From Ceratobasidium sp. AG-K (taxonomy: Eukaryota > Basidiomycota > Agaricomycetes > Cantharellales > Ceratobasidiaceae), in the NCBI GenBank assembly GCA_037039685.1, contig JAWNGF010000012.1:620001-684000 (forward strand): a stretch of DNA of 64,000 nucleotides, read 5' to 3'. Both the position numbers and the translations under genes were made by a program. Positions within the stretch are counted from its first letter, which is position 1. Each line of letters begins with the position of its first letter. The notes below the pieces were generated by a model. It made no database searches, was not told where the DNA came from, and saw only the letters and a program-made list of their open reading frames with translations. Positions 1-10,998 of the stretch are shown one piece after another.

Positions 1-1526
1 TTGTTCAAGTGGAGCACCGCAGTATTATATGTTTCCAGAGGAGACCACTCGTATGTAAAGGCCCCCTTGTATCCCCAAAGTTCCTCCCAGTCGCGGAGGA
101 GGATCGTATTAGTGTCGAGGTACGTCCCCCCGAATCGATGGCAGAGAACAAAGCGTGCTATATCCGAGAGGATAGCCGGCATCCGGTCGTAATGCTGCTC
201 GATACCATGTGTGCGCCACTCGTCCTTCAGTTCGGGGATGCTGTCCAGTTGCTCGGTCGTATTCCACAGTTTGAACTTGATCACCTCAGCAAATCGTGGA
301 TGCAAAAATGGGCTCGCCCATGGACTGGCTCGGAGCGAATCAAACAGGTCTTCTGGTGCCGATGGGTCGCGGTTCGTGACTGTCCGCCCAGGATTGATCC
401 ACACCCAGAACTCAGGACGACACAAGTCCGTAGGCAGAGGAGCGTCGACCTTCCGGTCTAGACCAAGGTTCTGTGTGAACAGATAGGACAAGAGGGCCAT
501 GTACGGCTTGTCGGTAAATTCCCCAGCCCAATATGTATGAAAGATGCGTGGATGATCGGGATCGCACGCGTTGTTTGACGGTTTAAGTTTTCGAGAGGAT
601 GGAAGGGGAGGCAGAGACTCTGGATGGGGGCGATTGTCGACCCCGGTCAGACCTATGATTTGTTGTTGAGCAGGAACTGCATCATGGTCAATTTTGTCAG
701 AGGGTGTCTTGTGGTCCTTGTCCTGGAGATAGATGAAATTGTTGAGAGTACGATGTGTAATTCCGGACTGCTCATCGAGGGAGAGACCAGCCCCGATGCG
801 CATAAATTCCAGACAGTCGCTGACATACTTCATTTGAAGATCAATGGCTGGTTTAATCAAATTTATAAGTCTCACCTTGTGGGTTGAAAAGTCGCAATGG
901 TCCATAACAACGTCCAAATCAGCGATTCCTCCGGACGGTGGGCGAGGTGGGTATCGCGAATTTAAGGGCGAGATTCGTGCAGATACGTATTTACGCGCCG
1001 GACCAGTACCCACAGTCGACGGCATCTCAGAGGTACTTCCAGGTTGACTATGGCGTGCGGTTATGTCGACGGGTAGACCAGGATTTTGAATAGGTCCGTT
1101 GATATCAATAAAATCAGGTACTGCATGAAAAACGATCAGCAGAAAGCACTTTGATAACCAGGAAAGCGTACCAGGTCTGCGACTAGGATAGTGCCCGCTT
1201 GCAATCTCCCACCTCCATATCTTCTCCAAATCGGCTCGTCCCAAAATGAGCGTGCTTTCTCCACTGAGAGAGGGTGGGATAGTTCCCAAAATCAGAGAGT
1301 AGCCCATCCATCCCAGTGCAAGCCAAGTCAAAAGGAAGAGCAGGCTGGCTACCATCCGTCGCTTGGTGGATGTCGCCCATGACCACGCCTTTCGGGGAAT
1401 CGTCAATAAAAGCCGAGAGTTCCGGGCTGAGTTCTTTGGAGTTAGATAGAGCTTTTCATCCACTCCGTTTGCGTGCGACGGTAGGTTCGGCGGGGGTTCG
1501 CTTGGAAGGAAAATGCGGCCTGACAT
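1..1526 (-). CDS. GT32-like glycosyltransferase, copy A (3' end beyond window)
   Basis: One uninterrupted reading frame runs from the ATG at 1526 to the window edge (508 codons, no stop), so this is the 5' part of the gene. A short cytosolic tail is followed by a hydrophobic anchor (about residues 60-85), as in type II Golgi transferases. A low-complexity Pro-rich stem follows, then the catalytic part: an IFHTYWAGEF-type block (about residue 320) and a GG-x-YLDT block near residue 465. GT32-type enzymes transfer a sugar from a nucleotide donor through a DXD metal site; here that site reads D-T-N. Wherever copy B is out of frame, copy A stays in frame. The family call rests on motif order; the acceptor is unknown. 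The missing 3' part can be read from copy B. Confidence 0.75.
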   Translation of the reverse strand, partial: MSGRIFLPSEPPPNLPSHANGVDEKLYLTPKNSARNSRLLLTIPRKAWSWATSTKRRMVASLLFLLTWLALGWMGYSLILGTIPPSLSGESTLILGRADLEKIWRWEIASGHYPSRRPGTLSWLSKCFLLIVFHAVPDFIDINGPIQNPGLPVDITARHSQPGSTSEMPSTVGTGPARKYVSARISPLNSRYPPRPPSGGIADLDVVMDHCDFSTHKVRLINLIKPAIDLQMKYVSDCLEFMRIGAGLSLDEQSGITHRTLNNFIYLQDKDHKTPSDKIDHDAVPAQQQIIGLTGVDNRPHPESLPPLPSSRKLKPSNNACDPDHPRIFHTYWAGEFTDKPYMALLSYLFTQNLGLDRKVDAPLPTDLCRPEFWVWINPGRTVTNRDPSAPEDLFDSLRASPWASPFLHPRFAEVIKFKLWNTTEQLDSIPELKDEWRTHGIEQHYDRMPAILSDIARFVLCHRFGGTYLDTNTILLRDWEELWGYKGAFTYEWSPLETYNTAVLHLN

Positions 1527-2719
1527 CCTCAACAGCGCGAGCAGGAGACGCGTTTCGTGTGTTTAGAGATAGTTATCGTACATATCAGGCTGGTGGGCAG
1601 GGCCTATATATGGAGACCTTGAAATCTTAGATACGCAATGATCAGTGGAACTAGATGGAAAGAACAGCCCATGCTATGTTCCACGAGCCAAGGCCAAGAC
1701 TCCATGACAGAACAGCTGCGGATGGCGAGCAACAAACGAATGCGCAGCATGCATATCTGCTGGAGAACCGCGATTTATGTTCCACGAACACCCAAGGATG
1801 GCGGCAAAGCGTGGATCGACGGAGGTACTGGAGGGTCAGCGACGTCTCAGCATAGCCTCGGTACAGTAAATGACAGCAATTTGCAAAAGCCAGCGTCAAG
1901 GACAACCCTATTTGAGGAAGCATCCGGGATCTTAATGTGGGCAACCACGGTGGGCTGTCGAGCGGAGTGACTTATAATAGGGTTGGGTTTTCGCGGCTAT
2001 AGCGTACCACAGCTGATGTACACTACTTGGAAAATACTATAAATCAAACAACTCGTTCATTTCACCAATAATTGAGGTTCTGAAACGGCACGGTGATTTC
2101 GGGGACTGGAAGCTAGACATAGCATGTGCTCATCCAATGCTCAACCATGAAAACGGGAAATTCCAGGACCTGACGTTCCTGCCCACGCGTGGATTACCCA
2201 AACAAGGCATTGCAAAGGCCTCCTCCAAGTCCGTCCGTGGTCCTGATTGCTCTTAGTAACCCGGCCACTGACGCTCAGTCTTATTGGGGGAACGCCTACT
2301 GATACCCTAGAATTGTATTCTCCAATGCATAGATACGTAGTCGAAGGAAATAAAGCCCAAGAGGAGTTTCTTGGCGGCCAACTCCAAATTGGTCCAGCTT
2401 GCACGGACTTGCGATATGTAAATGGACGGATAGGTAAATCGGAACGAACGTGGCTAGGTGCAGTTGGTGCAGCGGCAGGCAATCAGCGTGAGGTCCCCCA
2501 CATGAAACTAGCTTAGCCAGTCTCTCAAAGCTCGCCTTGATAATAATGTATGTCCCTCGTGTTTCCCAACTGTCTCACTGTCGAAGGGAGTTACGCAGAA
2601 GGGTTATAGATGGTGTAATGTACATTCATAAATGAGCTATAAACAGTTCGATTAAAATATCTTCTTCGATTGATCCTCTTGTGTTCCAACCGTTACCCCA
2701 TTGGGTTGGTCACAGTCCT
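1527..2719. other. Intergenic stretch of duplicated block, copy A
   Basis: I see no convincing gene. Short reading frames occur on both strands, but the plus-strand one near 1980-2516 is broken relative to its counterpart at 8216-8746 by single-base differences and shows no recognisable motif. Substitutions between the two block copies cluster at about 2250-2700, unlike the rest of the block, where indels dominate. Confidence 0.4.
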
Positions 2720-3473
2720 TTAGACCCCGTATTTGCCGCTCATCGAAAACTGACCAGTCTCCGCATCGTAACGTACATTCACGTCACTAGTTAGCCTGAA
2801 GTTAGAGTAGCTACAACGCCCCCCACGTCGCTCATTACGAACTTCACCAGTGGACGAATGGTAGACGACTCATCGCGCGGAGGCACCAATCCGACCCACC
2901 AAGCTCTCAAATTCCTGGGGGGAGAACTTCTTGGCCTTGAACAAAGGCGGGCCATCGAGTCCGAGCATTTCGCCAAATACGCGTGGATCGGTGCATAGGC
3001 CATCATACGCGTATTTGGCTCTGCCTTCCTTGCAGGTGGGTTTCCACTGTTATCATTGTTAGTGGTGGATCTAGTAATGCCGTTAAACGGACCCCTCACG
3101 TTCATTTGCTTCTTCAGACCCGATTTAACGGCCTGAGACAGTCGCTTGGCTTCAGCTGCGACCTCCTCGTGCGTCTTGGGTGGTGGGGCCGCTCGACCTG
3201 TACTATCCGCGACAGCAACAGAAGCCTCCAGATCCTTGGCGTATTGGGCGACAGTAACAAGTAATTGTCGGTACTCTTGTTTCTGAGAGGGACATCGAAT
3301 GCGTCTGGTAAGGCGAGGATGTCTCGAATGAGGTTCTTCGCGTTGGCATGTGGGTCTGGCGCGAATTGCCGGGCTCGTTTAGGCGCGGGTATCGTCCCGT
3401 TGGATTTGCGCTTCTTCGAAGTTGAAGCGCGAGGGGGAGGAGAGGGTGAATACGACAAGTCTCGCTCAGACAT
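2720..3473 (-). CDS. Unknown small basic protein, paralogue 1, copy A (frameshifted)
   Basis: The family is not recognised. The gene starts at ATG 3473 with a Ser/Pro-rich head and a basic KKRKS/PKRAR stretch that looks like a nuclear localisation signal. A helical segment follows, then a conserved Cys-containing block (WKP-[ST]-C-K, YDG-x-C, RVFGEMLGLDGPP), and the end is a SDVNVRYD...SGKYG block. The intron before WKPTC falls at the same place as in the neighbouring paralogue at 3720-4464. A reading-frame break near 3275 (around the QEYRQLL segment) is present in both block copies, although the exact bases differ there. Without errors the product would be about 210 residues. It is probably a tandem duplicate of its neighbour. 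Confidence 0.5.
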
Positions 3474-3719
3474 GGTAGAGATGCGAGTCTGGTGGTGGGC
3501 TGAAGCTAGGCCGCACATGCCATTTGGGTTACCGGGACCTGATTAGTCATCCTATGACGATGATTGCTTGAACCCAGCGAAGCTCTCTCATAACTTCCGA
3601 AAACGAAAAGATCCAATTGGATTATAAAATACGTCGTACACCTCCAGCTCTCGGAGTAATAGCCAAAGTACACATTGCACAGAAAAGTCCGGCTACGGCC
3701 CCGCAAGTAACCGCATCAA

Positions 3720-4464
3720 TTACTTGCCGTAGGAACCGCTGACCTTGAATTCACCACTCGCAGGATTCCAGCGCACGTTTACGTCGCTCGTAAGTTGAAG
3801 CATATCATATCTAAGACCGATATAAGTGCAGGTAACATCTCGACGCAATGGAGAAACGTACCGAACGGATTTCGTCACCTCGCCGACCTTTGCCTCGAAC
3901 TCATCCTTCGTGTACTTGTTTGCCTTGAACTTGGGAGGTCCATCCAGACCCAGCATCGCGCCAAATACACGGCCGTCGGCACAAACGCCATCGAACGAAG
4001 ACTTGGCCGACCCAGTCTTGCAACTCGGTTTCCACTGTCAGGCCAACGAGTCAGCAACGGGGCCTTTCAGCCGGCGAGATGGAGAAGAGTACTCACGGCC
4101 ATCTGCTTGCTAATCCCACGGTTAATCAAACCCGCCAGCTTATCGACCTCTGCGGCAATTTGTTCAGGAGTCTTTGGCGGGGAGCAGCTTTGCCGCTAGT
4201 TCCAGCAACGGCAACAGACCCTTCGAGACTTTTCGCATATTCGGCAATTTCCGCTATGAATTTACGGACCTCTGCATCGCCCGCGGGAAGAGAGAATGAC
4301 TCTGGCGATGCGAGGACAGTTTTAATACTGTTCTTCGCGTTGGCATAGGGGTCTGCTTGGCCCTTTTTTGCTCGCTTTGGGGCAGAGGTTCCAGCCGTGG
4401 ACTTGCGTTTCGCCCCAGTCGTCGCAGAAGCCTCTCTAGGATTATAATCGGACAAGTCAGACAT
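3720..4464 (-). CDS. Unknown small basic protein, paralogue 2, copy A (one-base frameshift)
   Basis: Three exons can be read: 4464-4097, 4034-3862 and 3810-3720, joined by GT-AG introns. The product would be about 210 aa. Order: a basic PKRAKKG signal near residue 30, a predicted helical region, a PPKTPEQIAAEVDKL helix, then the conserved WKPSCK...DGVCADGRVFG...LGLDGPPKFKA block shared with paralogue 1, and a VNVRWNPASGEFKVSGSYG end. One C appears to be missing in the run near 4192 in both block copies, which breaks exon 1. A real mutation or a shared sequencing error would both explain it. The function is unknown; a nuclear, possibly Cys-ligand-binding role is only inferred. Confidence 0.55.
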
Positions 4465-4761
4465 AGGCGTTGGGCGATAAGAGAATGATGAGAGGAGTCA
4501 AGTTGCGAGTGGGGAAGTGGGGTGATTTGCAGAAGGAGGCGCGCTGAGACAAACAAAGCATCATCAGGGTACCGATTGGTCATCGGGGACCGAGACCCAA
4601 AAACGCTAAAACCTTCCATCCGCTTGGAACTGACAGGGATATCACAGCAATCCCCCACAGAAGCCCCGAGAAGGGCAAACAAAATGTTCTTCAAGAGTTA
4701 ATTGGTTACATAGAAATATATTAAACTTTACCACGTGTAATCTCTGAGATTCACTCAGTGT

Positions 4762-5049
4762 TCACAGCGAAAAGGGGGAACTAAACCACATGTCGTCATT
4801 CTTCAGCACAAACTCTGTCCGCTCATCCATCAGTTCCAGTCGGTACTGCTCTGCCTCTTCACGCGTCATCAAATCGTCCGACGGTGGCCCGATGAGATCA
4901 ATGATCTCAGGTGCAAATCTGGCATTCAGCGCTGGGCTTGAAGCCTTTCCAGCTGCGCGCTAGTCCTTTTGCTGGGGTGGTACAATCTTGGTCGAAGGTC
5001 GTCGCACTGCTGGGTCAACGAGGAACAGCGCCACGATCTTGCGATGGCC
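4762..5049 (-). pseudogene. DUF4246 gene, truncated 3' end (copy A)
   Basis: This is the last-exon part of a DUF4246 protein, ending at a TGA at 4762-4764. It matches the C-terminus of the intact paralogues (the LIG-x-x-SDD-x-MTREEAE...LELMDERT segment). A TAG at 4960-4962 replaces the Trp codon of the intact genes. At about 5049 homology to the block copy at 10999-11287 stops abruptly and unrelated sequence begins, so the remaining exons are missing here. It marks the right border of duplicated block copy A. Confidence 0.8.
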
Positions 5050-5569
5050 TCAGGCTAGCTTTATTTTCCATCTGACAATAAGTGCGATACCGGTCTAGAC
5101 GATAGAGACGCATAATAGGCAGGTGGGCGATGGGTGTCGTTCCCGCCAGGATGGCCATCAATGCAATACAAAGTAGGCGAGTGGAGGGTATTCAATACGC
5201 GGATGGGAGTGCCTTGTACAGAGATAACCCACCTCTATAAACCGGATAAGACAATAAAGTTCCGCGGAAGCTAATCCTGTGAACAAGGTGGCCGTGTACG
5301 GCACGCAGCGCTCATCACAAAATGTTTATAAATGTAAAATGCCGCTTTGTAACTCTATACCGCGGCACATGTTATTTTATTTGCCATTTACGTCACTATG
5401 TTGGGGCGGCTCAAGCAATCCAATGTCGATGCGGCCGTAGTTGTTAGCAGCGTGAGAAGGTTGATACATACAGAGCTACTAGAGATTTAAAGTAGGAAAT
5501 CATAAACATGAACACGCTTTAGTTGGTAATATGGATGATATATGCGTGAGTGGCACTACATGTGTCACC
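5050..5569. other. Unique spacer between the two duplicated blocks
   Basis: This stretch joins block copy A to the 3' end of glycosyltransferase copy B. It has no counterpart in copy B, whose matching side carries the DUF4246 gene. I see no coding signal. Confidence 0.4.
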
Positions 5570-7758
5570 TCACCACTCGATCCACTCGCCGTACATGTTT
5601 GGTTTCTCTCCCCTCACAAATGCCTCAAACGTATTTCGCTTCAGCACCGCCGGCCCAAGACAAATCCTCCCACTCTTCCGCTACACCGTGTCTTTTGGCA
5701 GTTTGCCAATGATATACCCTCCCTGGTCTGTGGCTTCCCCTGGGCAAAGCGCGGCCAAGATCTGGGTAATTTTCTTGCGGATCAAATGAGAGAGCCACCT
5801 ACAGTTGAAGTTAGTTGGATTTCGTTGGATGAAGAACAATGGACATACCCAATTGCTCGTGGAAGTGGTACGAATAAGCGCCACGGAAGAACCCATCGAA
5901 CCCCACTAACTTTTGGCGCCTCTACTTCCGTCTTGGAAGGTTCAAAAAATTGCCTGAGTCTGTTCCAGATAAGCTTAAATAGTTGTATACGTGTCGGAGT
6001 ACGCATGTGAACCTACTCAGTAAAATATGGGGAGGCAGGACGGTTCCGTTGATATAACCCTCTGTATTCAGCCATGCACTGTCGAATAGCGCATCTGGCA
6101 GACGTAGCAATAATCCTTCTAGATTAGCCTGCTGGACATATTTCCAAATAGTCATCGGATGAAAGTCAAGCCCGTTGCGTAGCGCAGTACGGAATAGGAA
6201 TGTACCGAGTGCGCTCCCTTTGTTCAAGTGGAGCACCGCAGTATATATATGTTTCCAGAGGAGACCACTCGTATGTAAAGGCCCCCTTGTATCCCCAAAG
6301 TTCCTCCCAGTCGCGGAGGAGGATCGTATTAGTGTCGAGGTACGTACCCCCCCGAATCGATGGCAGAGAACAAAGCGTGCTATATCCGAGAGGATAGCCG
6401 GCATTCCGGTCGTAATGCTGCTCGATACCATGTGTGCGCCACTCGTCTTCAGTTCGGGGATGCTGTCCAGTTGCTCGGTCGTATTCCACAGTTTGAACTT
6501 GATCACCTCAGCAAATCGTAGGGATGCAAAAATGGGCTCGCCCATGGACTGGCTCGGAGCGAATCAAACAGGTCTTCTGGTGCCGATGGGTCGCGGTTCG
6601 TGACTGTCCGCCCAGGATTGATCCACACCCAGAACTCAGGACGACACAAGTCCGTAGGCAGAGGAGCGTCGACCTTCCGGTCTAGACCAAGGTTCTGTGT
6701 GAACAGATAGGACAAGAGGGCCATGTACGGCTTGTCGGTAAATTCCCCAGCCCAATATGTATGAAAGATGCGTGGATGATCGGGATCGCACGCGTTGTTT
6801 GACGGTTTTAAGTTTTCGAGAGGATGGAAGGGGAGGCAGAGACTCTGGATGGGGGCGATTGTCGACCCCGGTCAGACCTATGATTTGTTGTTGAGCAGGA
6901 ACTGCATCAATGGTCAATTTTGTCAGAGGGTGTCTTGTGGTCCTTGTCCTGGAGATAGATGAAATTGTTGAGAGTACGATGTGTAATTCCGGACTGCTCA
7001 TCGAGGGAGAGACCAGCCCCGATGCGCATAAATTCCAGACAGTCGCTGACATACTTCATTTGAAGATCAATGGCTGGTTTAATCAAATTTATAAGTCTCA
7101 CCTTGTGGGTTGAAAAAAGTCGCAATGGTCCATAACAACGTCCAAATCAGCGATTCCTCCGGACGGTGGGCGAGGTGGGTATCGCGAATTTAAGGGCGAG
7201 ATTCGTGCAGATACGTATTTACGCGCCGGACCAGTACCCACAGTCGACGGCATCTCAGAGGTACTTCCAGGTTGACTATGGCGTGCGGTTATGTCGACGG
7301 GTAGACCAGGATTTTGAATAGGTCCGTTGATATCAATAAAATCAGGTACTGCATGAAAAACGATCAGCAGAAAGCACTTTGATAACCAGGAAAGCGTACC
7401 AGGTCTGCGACTAGGATAGTGCCCGCTTGCAATCTCCCACCTCCATATCTTCTCCAAATCGGCTCGTCCCAAAAATGAGCGTGCTTTCTCCACTGACTGA
7501 GAGGGTGGGATAGTTCCCAAAATCAGAGAGTAGCCCATCCATCCCAGTGCAAGCCAAGTCAAAAGGAAGAGCAGGCTGGCTACCATCCGTCGCTTGGTGG
7601 ATGTCGCCCATGACCACGCCTTTTCGGGGAATCGTCAATAAAAGCCGAGAGTTCCGGGCTGAGTTCTTTGGAGTTAGATAGAGCTTTTCATCCACTCCGT
7701 TTGCGTGCGACGGTAGGTTCGGCGGGGGTTCGCTTGGAAGGAAAATGCGGCCTGACAT
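5570..7758 (-). pseudogene. GT32-like glycosyltransferase, copy B (many frameshifts)
   Basis: Same gene as copy A, here with its 3' end. Start ATG at 7758; the last codons before the TGA at 5570-5572 read KPNMYGEWIEW. Compared with copy A it carries extra or missing single bases near 7622, 7110, 6909, 6807, 6519, 6446 and in the TA run near 6242, plus a 4-base insertion near 7495. Most of these break the frame. The 3' part also holds a TAG at 5681-5683 where a Trp fits, and further phase problems near 5830. The FRGAYSYHFH block at about 5890 is typical of the family C-terminus. It is either a decayed duplicate or the same gene from another haplotype with uncorrected indels. Confidence 0.75.
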
Positions 7759-8955
7759 CCTCAACAGCGCGAGCAGGAGACGCGTTTCGTGTGTTTAGAG
7801 ATAGTTATCGTACATATCAGGCTGGTGGGCAGGGCCTATATATGGAGACCTTGAAATCTTAGATACGCAATGATCAGTGGAACTAGATGGAAAGAACAGC
7901 CCATGCTATGTTCCACGAGCCAAGGCCAAGACTCCATGACAGAACAGCTGCGGATGGACGAGCAACAAACGAATGCGCAGCATGCATATCTGCTGGAGAA
8001 CCGCGATTTATGTTCCACGAACACCCAAGGATGGCGGCAAAGCGTGGATCGACGGAGGTACTGGAGGGTCAGCGACGTCTCAGCATAGCCTCGGTACAGT
8101 AAATGACAGCAATTTGCAAAAGCCAGCGTCAAGGACAACCCTATTTGAGGAAGCATCCGGGATCTTAATGTGGGCAACCACGGTGGGCTGTCGAGCGGAG
8201 TGACTTATAATAGGGTTGGGTTTTCGCGGCTATAGCGTACCACAGCTGATGTACACTACTTGGAAATACTATAAATCAAACAACTCGTTCATTTCACCAA
8301 TAATTGAGGTTCTGAAACGGCACGGTGATTTCGGGGACTGGAAGCTAGACATAGCATGTGCTCATCCAATGCTCAACCATGAAAACGGGAAATTCCAGGA
8401 CCTGACGTTCCTGCCCACGCGTGGATTACCCAAACAAGGCATTGCAAAGGCCTTCTCCAAGTCCGTCCGTGGTCCTAATTGCTCTATAGTAACCCGGCCA
8501 CTAACGCTCAGTCTTATTGGGGGAACGCCTACTGATACCCTAGAATTGTATTCTCCAATGCATAGATACGTAGTCAAAGGAAATAAAGCCCAAGAGGAGT
8601 TTCTTGGCGGCCAACTCCAAATTGGTCCAGCTTGCACGGACTTGCGATATGTAAATGGACGGATGGGTAAATCGGAACGAACTTGGCTAGGTGCAGTTGG
8701 TGCAGCGGCAGGCAATCAGGGTGAGGTCCCCCCACATGAAAACTAGCTTAGCCAGTCTCTCAAAGCTCATCTTGATAATAATGTATGTCCCTCGTGTTTC
8801 CCAACTGTCTCGCTGTCGAAGGGAGTTACGCAGAAGGGTTATAAGATGGTGTAATGTACATTCATAAATGAGCTATAAACAGTTCGATTTAAAATATCTT
8901 CTTCGATTGATCCTCTTGTGTTTCAACCGTTACCCCATTGGTTGGTCACAGTCCT
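7759..8955. other. Intergenic stretch of duplicated block, copy B
   Basis: Counterpart of 1527-2719. The longest frame, plus strand 8216-8746 (176 codons, first in-frame ATG about 12 codons in), has no recognisable motif and is broken in copy A, so I do not call it a gene. Confidence 0.4.
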
Positions 8956-9710
8956 TTAGACCCCGTATTTGCCGCTCATCGAAAACTGACCAGTCTCCGC
9001 ATCGTAACGTACATTCACGTCACTAGTTAGCCTGAAGTTAGAGTAGCTAACAACGCCCCCCACGTCGCTCATTACGAACTTCACCAGTGGACGAATGGTA
9101 GACGACTCATCGCGCGGAGGCACCAATCCGACCCACCAAGCTCTCAAATTCCTGGGGGGAGAACTTCTTGGCCTTGAACAAAGGCGGGCCATCGAGTCCG
9201 AGCATTTCGCCAAATACGCGTGGATCGGTGCATAGGCCATCATACGCGTATTTGGCTCTGCCTTCCTTGCAGGTGGGTTTCCACTGTTATCATTGTTAGT
9301 GGTGGATCTAGTAATGCCGTTAAACGGACCCCTCACGTTCATTTGCTTCTTCAGACCCGATTTAACGGCCTGAGACAGTCGCTTGGCTTCAGCTGCGACC
9401 TCCTCGTGCGTCTTGGGTGGTGGGGCCGCTCGACCTGTACTATCCGCGACAGCAACAGAAGCCTCCAGATCCTTGGCGTATTGGGCGACAGTAACAAGTA
9501 ATTGTCAGGTACTCTTGTTTCTGAGAGGGACATCGAATGCGTCTGGTAAGGCGAGGATGTCTCGAATGAGGTTCTTCGCGTTGGCATGTGGGTCTGGCGC
9601 GAATTGCCGGGCTCGTTTAGGCGCGGTATCGTCCCGTTGGATTTGCGCTTCTTCGAAGTTGAAGCGCGAGGGGGAGGAGAGGGTGAATACGACAAGTCTC
9701 GCTCAGACAT
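8956..9710 (-). CDS. Unknown small basic protein, paralogue 1, copy B (frameshifted)
   Basis: Copy of the gene at 2720-3473. Start ATG at 9710, stop at 8956-8958. The same conserved Cys block and the SGKYG C-terminus are present. A base is gained near 9507 relative to copy A and one is lost near 9626, so the N-terminal exon is out of frame in two places. The 3' exon is intact and joins the VVSYSNF segment to the SDVNVRYD end, where copy A lacks one base. Confidence 0.5.
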
Positions 9711-9956
9711 GGTAGAGATGCGAGTCTGGTGGTGGGCTGAAGCTAGGCCGCACATGCCATTTGGGTTACCGGGACCTGATTAGTCATCCTATGACGATGA
9801 TTGCTTGAACCCAGCGAAGCTCTCTCATAACTTCCGAAAACGAAAAGATCCAATTGGATTATAAAATACGTCGTACACCTCCAGCTCTCGGAGTAATAGC
9901 CAAAGTACACATTGCACAGAAAAGTCCGGCTACGGCCCCGCAAGTAACCGCATCAA

Positions 9957-10702
9957 TTACTTGCCGTAGGAACCGCTGACCTTGAATTCACCACTCGCAG
10001 GATTCCAGCGCACGTTTACGTCGCTCGTAAGTTGAAGCATATCATATCTAAGACCGATATAAGTGCAGGTAACATCTCGACGCAATGGAGAAACGTACCG
10101 AACGGATTTCGTCACCTCGCCGACCTTTGCCTCGAACTCATCCTTCGTGTACTTGTTTGCCTTGAACTTGGGAGGTCCATCCAGACCCAGCATCGCGCCA
10201 AATACACGGCCGTCGGCACAAACGCCATCGAACGAAGACTTGGCCGACCCAGTCTTGCAACTCGGTTTCCACTGTCAGGCCAACGAGTCAGCAACGGGGG
10301 CCTTTCAGCCGGCGAGATGGAGAAGAGTACTCACGGCCATCTGCTTGCTAATCCCACGGTTAATCAAACCCGCCAGCTTATCGACCTCTGCGGCAATTTG
10401 TTCAGGAGTCTTTGGCGGGGAGCAGCTTTGCCGCTAGTTCCAGCAACGGCAACAGACCCTTCGAGACTTTTCGCATATTCGGCAATTTCCGCTATGAATT
10501 TACGGACCTCTGCATCGCCCGCGGGAAGAGAGAATGACTCTGGCGATGCGAGGACAGTTTTAATACTGTTCTTCGCGTTGGCATAGGGGTCTGCTTGGCC
10601 CTTTTTTGCTCGCTTTGGGGCAGAGGTTCCAGCCGTGGACTTGCGTTTCGCCCCAGTCGTCGCAGAAGCCTCTCTAGGATTATAATCGGACAAGTCAGAC
10701 AT
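9957..10702 (-). CDS. Unknown small basic protein, paralogue 2, copy B (one-base frameshift)
   Basis: Copy of 3720-4464 with the same three-exon structure and the same apparent missing C in exon 1. Apart from one extra base in intron 1 it is nearly identical to copy A, in contrast to the glycosyltransferase, where the two copies differ at many positions. Confidence 0.55.
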
Positions 10703-10998
10703 AGGCGTTGGGCGATAAGAGAATGATGAGAGGAGTCAAGTTGCGAGTGGGGAAGTGGGTGATTTGCAGAAGGAGGCGCGCTGAGACAAACAAAGCATCA
10801 TCAGGGTACCGATTGGTCATCGGGGACCGAGACCCAAAAACGCTAAAACCTTCCATCCGCTTGGAACTGACAGGGATATCACAGCAATCCCCCACAGAAG
10901 CCCCGAGAAGGGCAAACAAAATGTTCTTCAAGAGTTAATTGGTTACATAGAAATATATTAAACTTTACCACGTGTAATCTCTGAGATTCACTCAGTGT

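Larger units (their letters stand above)
1..5049. repeat. Duplicated block, copy A
   Basis: Position 1 corresponds to 6220 and the match runs to 5049/11287. It covers the GT32-like gene, two small paralogous genes and a DUF4246 3' end. Copy B is about 19 nt longer, mainly through single-base indels, many in homopolymers. The left border of copy A lies outside the window. Confidence 0.95.

Noticed and set aside
1651..1944. 97-codon minus-strand frame, also present in copy B
   Set aside because: Composition rich in Cys, Ser and Arg as in random antisense frames; no start context or partner exon.
8216..8746. 176-codon plus-strand frame in block copy B
   Set aside because: Broken in copy A by single-base differences, starts at a non-ATG codon, no motif, no intron signals.
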